In this document: in pieces, positions 22,428 through 28,730 of the stretch
How positions within the stretch are numbered: the first letter of the stretch is position 1
How the letters are laid out: every line of letters starts with the position of its first letter
From: JAJRVH01 sp964505995
GTDB lineage: Bacteria > Pseudomonadota > Zetaproteobacteria > Mariprofundales > Mariprofundaceae
DNA length: 28,730 nucleotides
Assembly (NCBI GenBank): GCA_964505995.1
Contig: CAZDLB010000005.1
Span: 1-28,730, forward strand
Direction of reading: 5' to 3'
Position numbers and translations under genes: made by a program
The notes under the pieces: model-generated
What the model saw: only the letters and a program-made list of their open reading frames with translations
The model's database searches: none
Told to the model about the DNA's origin: nothing

Positions 22428-22776
22428 GGCCCGGCAGGATCGACAGCACATTCTCCGGCGGCCGACCGAGCGCGGCCTTGCCGTTGCAGATCACGATGGG
22501 CCGCTCGATCAGCCGCGGGTGTTCGCACATCAGCGCAATCAGCTCATCGCGGCCCAGATCGCGGCCGCGTACCAGCTCCCGGTATTCGGCCTCGCCCTTG
22601 CGCATCAGCTGCTCCGGCTCCATGCCCAGCATGTTCAGAATGCCGGCGAGTGTCCCGGCCGACGGCGGATGCTTCAGATATTCGACAACCTCCGGTTCGA
22701 TGCCGTGCTCGCGCAGCAAGGCCAGGGTCTGGCGCGACTTCGAACACCTCGGGTTATGATAGATGGTCACCTGCAT
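22417..22776 (-). CDS. ArsC/YfgD-like thioredoxin-fold reductase
   Basis: This 119-residue protein is of the ArsC/Spx family. The catalytic cysteine is C11 in 'YHNPRCSKSRQTL'. Arginines expected in arsenate reductases occur in 'LMRKGEAEY', 'ERPIVI' and 'LGRPPENVL'. The CSKS form rather than CGTS places it with YfgD-type proteins, whose arsenate reductase role is uncertain, and there are no ars transport or regulatory genes nearby. AAGGAG precedes the ATG by 7 bases, and the uvrD stop is 15 bases downstream of nothing else: uvrD ends just before it, so the two are co-transcribed. Confidence 0.87.
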   Translation of the reverse strand: MQVTIYHNPRCSKSRQTLALLREHGIEPEVVEYLKHPPSAGTLAGILNMLGMEPEQLMRKGEAEYRELVRGRDLGRDELIALMCEHPRLIERPIVICNGKAALGRPPENVLSILPGLSG

Positions 22777-22791
22777 GATTCACTCCTTCTT

Positions 22792-24891
22792 CTACAGCGG
22801 CTGCAGGGCCGCGTATTTCAGCATCAGGCACTTGATGCCGGCCCGGCGGAACTGCACGGTGACGCGCACCGCATCCCCGGCCCCCTCCACCCCCGTCACG
22901 ACCCCCTCGCCAAAGCTCGGGTGCCGCACCGATACCCCGATATCGATGCCGGCCACACCCTGAGACCCTGCGGCGGGCACGTCGGGCTCAAGGCGGTCCA
23001 GCACGGAGGCATCGACACGCTTCAGAAAGCGGCTGGGAAGCGGATAATGCGTTTCACCGAACAGCCGCCGCTGCCGCGCACTGGTCAGCAGCAGATGGCT
23101 TTTCGCTCGCGTGATGCCGACATAGAGCAGCCGCCGCTCCTCGCTGATGCCGGCCTCGCCCTCATCGATGGCCCGCTGATGCGGCAGCATGCCTTCCTCG
23201 ACCCCGGCCAGCACCACCGCATCGAACTCCAGACCCTTGGCCCGATGCAGGCTCATCATCGCCACGGCATCCTCATCCTGGCCCTCGTCCTGCATCTCCT
23301 CGCTGCCCTGCAGCAGCGCCGCCCGATCCATGAACTCGATCGGGCTCAGACCCTCGGCCATGCTGAGCTCGATATAGGCCTGCAACGTGCGCAGATTCTC
23401 GAGCCTCGAGGCCGCCTCGATCTCGCCCATGGCCTGGAGCGAATCCAGATAGCCGCTTTTCTCCAGCACTTCCATCAGCCCGCGGTCGGGCCGCTCCTCG
23501 ATCCCGTCGCGCAGCTGACGCATCAGTTCGGCCAGCGGCTGCAGCCTGCCGGGCACACCTGTCGCTCCGCCGGCCAGCGAATCCAGCCAGTCGCTGGCGC
23601 GCATGCCCGAAGCCGCAAGGGCTTGCGCCAGCTGTTCCTGTCCCTTGGCACCGATGCCGCGCCTGGGCTTGTTGCAGATGCGCAGCAGCTGCAGGCCATC
23701 GGCACAGCGATTCAGCAGCGACCAGTAGGCCAGCGCATCCTTGATCTCCATGCGTTCGAAGAAGCCGACGCCGCCGATCAGCCGATAGGGCATCTCCAGC
23801 TCGCGCATGATCTGCTCCAGAGGCAGCGACTGCCGGTTGGAGCGAAACAGGACCGCCATGCCGGACCAGGGAATCCCCCGATCGTGCCACTGCTTCAGGG
23901 CCCGGCAGATTTTTCGCGCCTCATCGTATTCGTCATTGCAGACCAGCAGCCCGGGCCTGTCGCCATCCTCGCGCGTCGGCCTCAGGGTTTTCGGATGCCG
24001 CTGGTCGTTGCCGCAGATCACGGCATTGGCCAGCTTCAGGATCGCGCCGGTGGAACGGTAGTTCTCCTCCAGCCGGTGCACCCCGGCGCCGCCCCAGAGC
24101 CGCTCGAAATCGAGGATATGGCGCACATCGGCGCCGCGCCAGCCATAGATGCTCTGATCATCGTCGCCGACGACGGTCAGATTGCGATGCTCCTCGCACA
24201 GCCGCGTCAGCCATTCATGCTGCGCCGGATTGGTGTCCTGATACTCGTCCACCAACACATGGTCGAAACGCGCCCGCAGCGCCGACGCAATGCCCTCATG
24301 CTCGCGCAGAAGAACAACGACATTGAGGATAAGATCGGAAAAATCCATGCGCTCCAGCCGCTTCAGCTCATGCTGGTATTCCGCGTAAAGCCCGCGCATG
24401 TCGATGCCGTTCCAGCCCATCTCCGGCGCCTGTCCCGGAAGCAGGCCGGCATGCTTGCAGTGCTCGATCCAGCCGAGCAGATAGCCCGGATGCAGCTTCT
24501 CCGTCGGGATATTGCGCTGCTTGAGCAGCCGCTTGACCAGCGCCTTCTGGTCATCGGCATCGATGACCTGGAAGGAACGCGGATAGCCCAGCGCATCGGC
24601 ATAGCGGCGCAGAAAGCGCAGCGAAATCGCATGGAAGGTTCCGGACACCACGCCGCCGGCATCATCCCCGATCATCGCCGTCAGCCGCGACGTCAGTTCG
24701 GCGGCGGCCTTGTTCGTGAAGGTGACGGCGAGAATCCGGTGTGGTGCGATACCGCGCGCGCCGATCAGATGGCCGATCCGGTGCACGATGGTACGCGTCT
24801 TGCCGGATCCGGCTCCGGCCAGGATCAGCTGCGGACCGTCGCCGGCCTCGACCGCGCGCCTCTGGGCGGGATTCAGGCCTTCGGCAAACAT
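22792..24891 (-). CDS. uvrD: DNA helicase II, UvrD/PcrA type
   Basis: UvrD is a superfamily 1 helicase for excision and mismatch repair. The 699-residue protein has Walker A GAGSGKT (26-32), the 'AVTFTNKAA' motif (55-63), DEYQDTN (215-221), QSIYGWRGA (246-254), 'LEENYRST', 'MSLHRAKGLEFD' and 'RRLLYVGITRA'. The C-terminal 'VRHPSFGEGVVTGVEG' is the Tudor-like tail that separates UvrD/PcrA from Rep. It begins immediately after the CLC gene stop, with no gap, and is followed 15 bases later by the ArsC-like gene. Confidence 0.96.
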   Translation of the reverse strand: MFAEGLNPAQRRAVEAGDGPQLILAGAGSGKTRTIVHRIGHLIGARGIAPHRILAVTFTNKAAAELTSRLTAMIGDDAGGVVSGTFHAISLRFLRRYADALGYPRSFQVIDADDQKALVKRLLKQRNIPTEKLHPGYLLGWIEHCKHAGLLPGQAPEMGWNGIDMRGLYAEYQHELKRLERMDFSDLILNVVVLLREHEGIASALRARFDHVLVDEYQDTNPAQHEWLTRLCEEHRNLTVVGDDDQSIYGWRGADVRHILDFERLWGGAGVHRLEENYRSTGAILKLANAVICGNDQRHPKTLRPTREDGDRPGLLVCNDEYDEARKICRALKQWHDRGIPWSGMAVLFRSNRQSLPLEQIMRELEMPYRLIGGVGFFERMEIKDALAYWSLLNRCADGLQLLRICNKPRRGIGAKGQEQLAQALAASGMRASDWLDSLAGGATGVPGRLQPLAELMRQLRDGIEERPDRGLMEVLEKSGYLDSLQAMGEIEAASRLENLRTLQAYIELSMAEGLSPIEFMDRAALLQGSEEMQDEGQDEDAVAMMSLHRAKGLEFDAVVLAGVEEGMLPHQRAIDEGEAGISEERRLLYVGITRAKSHLLLTSARQRRLFGETHYPLPSRFLKRVDASVLDRLEPDVPAAGSQGVAGIDIGVSVRHPSFGEGVVTGVEGAGDAVRVTVQFRRAGIKCLMLKYAALQPL

Positions 24892-26688
24892 CTAGACCGC
24901 CCCTTCCTCGCCATGCTTGACGATGAGCTTGTGGTAGGTGGAGAACACCGCATTGCGCGACAGCACCCCAAGAATCCTGCGCGGATTGTCCCGCGCCACG
25001 ACCGGCATCTGTTCGAACTCCTCACGATCAAACACGCGGATGGCTTCGAGCAGGCTGGCATCCTCGGAGATGACGCGCACATTGCGGTTGGCCACCTCGC
25101 TGGCCACGACCACCTGATCCAGCGTCCGGTCCAGCAGCCATTCCTGCAGGTCGGCGAAGGTGACGATGCCGACCATCAGCCCATCCTCATCCACGACCTG
25201 CACACAGCCCTTGCCGGACTCGATATAGGTCTGCTTCAGCTCCTCCAGCCGGGCATGTTCGGAAACCGCCGGGATCGAGCGCCAGGGAATGCGCGATACC
25301 GGCACCGATCGCATCCATGACTGTTCCCGTCCCCAGTGCGCCTCGATGCCGCGCTCCTCGAGTGCCTCGGTGAACACCGAGGCGCGCCCGAAGGCGCGCG
25401 TGACCAGCGTGGCCACGCTGCAGGCGGCCATCAGCGGCAGCATGATATGATAGTCGGCCGTCATCTCGAAGACCATCAGCATCACCGTGATCGGCGCCTG
25501 AAGCGCCGCGGCCGTCAGCGCCCCGCAGGCCACCAGCGCATAGGCGCCATAGCTCTCCGAATAGGATGGCGCCAGCTGGTGGGCCAGATCGCCGAACAGC
25601 GCCCCCACCGTGGCCCCAAGGAACAGCGCCGGACCGAGCAGACCGCCCGGAAAGCCGCCGGCAGCGCTCAGGACGGTCGCCAGCAGCTTTCCGGCCAGGA
25701 TGATGCCGAGAAACACGGCCAGCGGCAGCATGACACCCATCAGCTCTGGCTCGATGCGCTCCAGCAGCATGTCGCCGACATAGCCATAGCCGATGGACAT
25801 CACCTGCGGCACGGCCAGCGCCAGCGCGCCGATGACGAAGCCCACGGCGGCCGGCCGCAGTCGCCGGTCCGGGATCAGCGACTGCAGCAGCTTTCTGGCC
25901 GGCGCCATCGACTTGATGAACAGAGCTGCCACGAGGCCGCAGACGACCCCGATACCGACGTAGGCCGGAATCTCCCAGGCGCTGATCAGGTGATATTCGG
26001 GGATCGTGAAGGCCGGGAAGTTGCCGACCTCGGAACGGGCAATCACGGTGGCCAGCACCGAGGCGATGACGATCGGACTGAACGTCGCGATCGCATAGTC
26101 GGCAAGGATCACCTCCAGCGCGAACAGCACGCCGGCAATCGGGGTATTGAACGAGGCGGCAATGCCGGCTGCCACACCGCAGCCGATCAGGGTCCGGAGC
26201 TGCTGCTCGGTCAGCCCGAGCCGATTGCCGATCTCCGAGGAGATCAGTGCCCCAAGCGCCACGGTCGGCCCCTCACGTCCGAGGCTGGCGCCGCTGCCGA
26301 TGGCCAGCGCCGTGCCGATGGTTTCGGTGCCGAGCTGACGCGGATGGATATTGCCCTTGCGTTCGACCAGATCGGCCAGCACCCCCGGCACGCCGCGCAG
26401 CTCGCCGCCGGGCAGAAAACGCACGACCATCCAGCCGACCACCAGTCCGGTCAGCGTCGGTGCCAGCAAATATGTGTACCAGGGCAGGGTTGCGGCCGCT
26501 TCCTCCCAGGTGCGCTCACCGGTCCAGGCCAGGCTCACCCATTCGATGCCGAAGCGCAGCAGCAGCGCCGCATAGCCGGATACCACACCGACGACGACGG
26601 CCAGAACGACGAGATACAGCGTATCCTGGCCGTGCAGGCCGGATTGCAGTTTCAGCTGCCATTTGCGCAACAGGTTCCAGAGTCCCAT
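24892..26688 (-). CDS. CLC-type chloride channel/antiporter with CBS domains
   Basis: This is a 598-residue membrane protein. CLC selectivity motifs are GSGAS (131-135), GREGP (137-141) with the gating glutamate E139, and a GGFPGGLLGP loop. About ten or more hydrophobic helices lie between 20 and 440. The C-terminus (about 470-590) holds two CBS domains ('VQVVDEDGLMVGIVTFADL' and 'PVVARDNPRRILGVLSR'), which usually bind adenine nucleotides. E. coli ClcA lacks these. Whether it is a channel or a proton exchanger is not settled. The start at 26686-26688 has GGGGGAA just upstream; an ATG 21 codons earlier lacks the hydrophobic pattern. It leads into uvrD. Confidence 0.93.
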   Translation of the reverse strand: MGLWNLLRKWQLKLQSGLHGQDTLYLVVLAVVVGVVSGYAALLLRFGIEWVSLAWTGERTWEEAAATLPWYTYLLAPTLTGLVVGWMVVRFLPGGELRGVPGVLADLVERKGNIHPRQLGTETIGTALAIGSGASLGREGPTVALGALISSEIGNRLGLTEQQLRTLIGCGVAAGIAASFNTPIAGVLFALEVILADYAIATFSPIVIASVLATVIARSEVGNFPAFTIPEYHLISAWEIPAYVGIGVVCGLVAALFIKSMAPARKLLQSLIPDRRLRPAAVGFVIGALALAVPQVMSIGYGYVGDMLLERIEPELMGVMLPLAVFLGIILAGKLLATVLSAAGGFPGGLLGPALFLGATVGALFGDLAHQLAPSYSESYGAYALVACGALTAAALQAPITVMLMVFEMTADYHIMLPLMAACSVATLVTRAFGRASVFTEALEERGIEAHWGREQSWMRSVPVSRIPWRSIPAVSEHARLEELKQTYIESGKGCVQVVDEDGLMVGIVTFADLQEWLLDRTLDQVVVASEVANRNVRVISEDASLLEAIRVFDREEFEQMPVVARDNPRRILGVLSRNAVFSTYHKLIVKHGEEGAV

Positions 26689-26826
26689 CGTTCCCCCTGG
26701 TCTCACCGCGACCATGCTCGGCAAGCCCGGATTCGCCGCGCATGGTAGCATTTCCCATGCCGCCCCGACAGGGAGCGCTTGGAAAGCGCAGGTGCGGCGC
26801 TAGCTTGCGTCCCCGAGGAGCATCCC

Positions 26827-28113
26827 ATGACCCCTGACACCCTGTGGACGGCAACCGTGATCATCTTCGCGCTGGCTGCGACGCTGACGCAGCACTATCT
26901 GGCCCGCCGCCAGAAGGCCAGCGTACTGGCGCATCGCCACCGGGTCCCGGAGCGGTTCCGGAATCAGGTCGCCGCCGAGGCTCACGCAAAGGCGGCCGAC
27001 TACACGGTCGCCCGGCAGACGCACGCCACCGTATCGGCCTGGTACGGACTGCTGCTTCTGCTGCTGTGGACGCTGGGCGGCGGCCTGGATGCCCTGGACA
27101 CCGGACTGCGCGGCCTTTCCGGCCTGCAAGGCACCGGCTTCGATGTGCTGCTGCTTATCGTCTTCTTCACGCTCCATCATCTGCTCGAACTGCCCGTTGA
27201 TATCTATGCCACCTTCGCGATCGAGGCCCGCTTCGGCTTCAACCGTTCCACGCCGGGGCTGTATGCCGCCGATCAGCTCAGGAAGATCGTGCTGATGATC
27301 GCGCTTGGCGCGCCGCTGGCCTGGGTGATTCTGACCCTGATGCAGGGCGCAGGCGAAGCCTGGTGGCTGTATGCCTGGCTGGTCTGGACGGCCTTCACGC
27401 TGCTGCTGATGTGGATCTTTCCGACCTTCATTGCGCCGCTGTTCAATCGCTTCGATCCCCTGCCCGACGGCGAGCTGAAGACCCGCATCGAGGCCCTGCT
27501 TGCGCGCTGCGGCTTTACGAGCAACGGCCTGTTCGTCATGGACGGATCGCGCCGCTCCAGTCATGGCAATGCCTATTTCACGGGGCTCGGCAACGCCAAG
27601 CGCATCGTGTTCTTCGACACGCTGCTCAAACAGCTCACTCCCGAACAGACCGAGGCGGTGCTGGCCCATGAACTCGGCCACTTCCATCACGGCCATGTGA
27701 TGAAGCGCATCCTGTCGATGAGCCTGGTCTCGCTGGCCGGCTTCGCTGCGCTCGGCTTTCTCGCCGCACAGGACTGGTTCTACGAAGGACTGGGCGTACA
27801 CCGTTCCTCGGAGGCACTGGCGCTGATCCTGTTCATGCTGATCCTGCCGGCCTTCACCTTCGCGCTGACGCCGATCATGAACCACTTCTCGCGCAAACAT
27901 GAATTCGAGGCCGATGCCTATGCCGTGGAACACAGCAGCGGCGAACATCTGATCGATGCGCTGGTGCGCATGTACGAGGACAATGCCAGCACGCTGACCC
28001 CGGATGCGCTGTACTCGGCCTGGAACGACTCGCACCCGCCGGCGCCGATCCGCATCGCCCATATCGAATCCCTGCTCCAAGCCGGCCACCCGGACAGTCT
28101 CGGCAGCGATTAA
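26827..28113 (+). CDS. M48 family membrane metalloprotease, Ste24-like
   Basis: This 428-residue protein has several membrane helices and the zinc protease signature HELGH (281-285), with the third ligand in the 'RKHEFEADAYA' segment (E359). Size, the N-terminal membrane domain and 'PTFIAPLFNRFDPL' match the CAAX prenyl protease 1 (Ste24) group rather than short HtpX. Bacteria do not make prenylated CAAX proteins, so it more likely degrades or processes membrane or periplasmic proteins. GAGGAG sits 7 bases before the ATG. A GCGCTT/AAGCGC hairpin lies at 26775-26789. It diverges from the CLC gene. Confidence 0.93.
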   Translation: MTPDTLWTATVIIFALAATLTQHYLARRQKASVLAHRHRVPERFRNQVAAEAHAKAADYTVARQTHATVSAWYGLLLLLLWTLGGGLDALDTGLRGLSGLQGTGFDVLLLIVFFTLHHLLELPVDIYATFAIEARFGFNRSTPGLYAADQLRKIVLMIALGAPLAWVILTLMQGAGEAWWLYAWLVWTAFTLLLMWIFPTFIAPLFNRFDPLPDGELKTRIEALLARCGFTSNGLFVMDGSRRSSHGNAYFTGLGNAKRIVFFDTLLKQLTPEQTEAVLAHELGHFHHGHVMKRILSMSLVSLAGFAALGFLAAQDWFYEGLGVHRSSEALALILFMLILPAFTFALTPIMNHFSRKHEFEADAYAVEHSSGEHLIDALVRMYEDNASTLTPDALYSAWNDSHPPAPIRIAHIESLLQAGHPDSLGSD

Positions 28114-28139
28114 ACCCCGGCGTCCGGCTGCCGATAAGA

Positions 28140-28157
28140 GGCAGACAGGAGTCTGCC
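28140..28157 (+). promoter_or_regulatory. Hairpin presenting the Shine-Dalgarno of the channel gene
   Basis: GGCAGAC (28140-28146) and GTCTGCC (28151-28157) form a perfect 7-bp stem with loop AGGA. The Shine-Dalgarno AGGAG (28147-28151) is therefore in the loop and the first stem base, and the ATG follows one base after the stem. An upstream CTGCC (28128-28132) could pair with the GGCAG instead and open the stem. Confidence 0.55.
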
Positions 28158-28158
28158 G

Positions 28159-28730
28159 ATGCGTCTGGATGCCACAACCGCCCGAAAGGCCTTCAAGCCG
28201 AGCCGTGAATGGACCTCGGTGCGTCAGCTGCTGAACATCATGCTCTTCGAGATACGCCATCCGCTCGGGCGGCGCGTCAATTTCTTCATCACCGGCCTGA
28301 TCATCGTCAGCGTGTTGCTGTCGATGGCCGGCACCGTGCGGGAGCTGCATGCCGAGGTGGCCGCATGGATCGAAAAGGTCGAGTTCTGGGTGACGATGCT
28401 ATTCACGGCCGAGTTTGTCGCGCGCTGCTATGCGGCACGCAGCCTGCGGGCCTATCTTTTCAGTTTTTACGGCATCGTCGATCTGCTCGCGGTGCTGCCG
28501 ATGCTGCTCGTCGGCGACCCGAATCTGGCGCTGCGGCTGCTGCGCATCGTGCGCCTGCTGAAGCTGGTGCGCTATCTTAGGGCGCTGCGGCTGTTCATCT
28601 CCTCGATGAAGGACACGCTGGAGATCCTGATGGTGGTCTTCGGGGGCATCGGGCTGGGTGCGGTGCTGGCCGGCAATGTCATCTATACGCTGGAGCCGGA
28701 CACCTTCGACAACGCCTTTACCGGCGCCTG
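28159..28730 (+). CDS. Voltage-gated ion channel, Kv-like (5' part; runs off the window)
   Basis: The first 190 residues of an ion-transport family channel are present and the gene continues past the window end. Membrane segments S1 (about 41-58), S2 (72-92), S3 (100-118), S4 (124-146) and S5 (153-177) are visible. S4 carries seven basic residues at exact three-residue spacing: R126, R129, R132, K135, R138, R141 and R144, the voltage-sensor pattern. The pore helix begins around 'DTFDNAFTGA'; the selectivity filter is beyond the window, so potassium selectivity is inferred from the overall form. The start has AGGAG 7 bases upstream. It follows the Ste24-like gene by 45 bases. Confidence 0.88.
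   Translation, partial: MRLDATTARKAFKPSREWTSVRQLLNIMLFEIRHPLGRRVNFFITGLIIVSVLLSMAGTVRELHAEVAAWIEKVEFWVTMLFTAEFVARCYAARSLRAYLFSFYGIVDLLAVLPMLLVGDPNLALRLLRIVRLLKLVRYLRALRLFISSMKDTLEILMVVFGGIGLGAVLAGNVIYTLEPDTFDNAFTGA

Noticed and set aside
22417..22776. Arsenic resistance locus
   Set aside because: The gene is of the CSKS (YfgD-like) type and has no arsB, arsR or acr3 neighbours.
22519..25320. Open frame of 933 codons on the plus strand
   Set aside because: It lies opposite uvrD, the ArsC-like gene and part of the CLC gene, all with clear homology. Its His-, Gln- and Leu-rich product matches no family; it is an antisense effect of G+C-rich codon use.
1..28730. CRISPR array, prophage or defence island
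   Set aside because: No regularly spaced short repeats, integrase, phage structural genes or defence gene families were seen. The gene content is mostly core metabolism and repair.

Overview
The window is a gene-dense stretch of bacterial chromosome of high G+C. Nearly every gene has a clear proteobacterial relative. A RpoN-HPF-PtsN-HprK-RapZ-EIIA-HPr-EI block, RhlB, CpdA, HemX/HemY-like proteins, and a Grx4-BolA pair point to Proteobacteria. The long form of HPF, and HprK together with RapZ and a Man-type EIIA, argue against an enteric organism; a deep-branching gamma-, zeta- or related proteobacterium fits. I cannot name the species.

Layout. Positions 1-298 hold a MITE-like inverted-terminus repeat. 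From 8298 down to 295 (minus strand) lies one long, tightly packed gene run: rpoN, hpf, ptsN, hprK, rapZ, Man-type EIIA, ptsH, ptsI, then after a 77-nt gap bioB and a Dabb-domain gene. Many junctions are 4-nt overlaps. A tRNA with a CAU anticodon, bolA and grxD form the next minus-strand unit (9111-8455). Reading plus from 9175 come rhlB, a DUF4442 hotdog protein, a DsbA-like isomerase and cpdA. A deletion derivative of the repeat sits between cpdA and a convergent Rieske ferredoxin gene. A haem unit follows on the minus strand (hemD, hemB, hemX-like, hemY-like), ending in a strong intrinsic terminator. It is divergent from recQ. A NERD-like membrane protein and an orphan hybrid sensor kinase diverge from a short region carrying two CRP-like palindromes. 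The minus strand then has a CLC channel, uvrD and an ArsC/YfgD-like reductase. The plus strand ends with a Ste24-type protease and the 5' part of a voltage-gated ion channel.

How the genes work together. The first block is a phosphorelay with no sugar permease in view. EI, HPr, two EIIA proteins, HPr kinase and RapZ are encoded with sigma-54 and a ribosome hibernation factor, so the relay is probably regulatory, linking PEP/carbon status to nitrogen and cell-envelope control. CpdA would lower cAMP, and CRP-like sites elsewhere in the window suggest cAMP or a related effector is used. The hem genes make porphobilinogen and uroporphyrinogen III.

I see no CRISPR array, prophage, defence island or biosynthetic cluster. 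The points most worth following are the MITE-like element whose ends supply the stop codons of neighbouring genes, the altered phospho-histidine motif in EI, the NERD-like protein lacking its catalytic E-x-K, the paired CRP-like sites with a predicted leaderless kinase mRNA, and a Shine-Dalgarno held in a hairpin loop before the channel gene.
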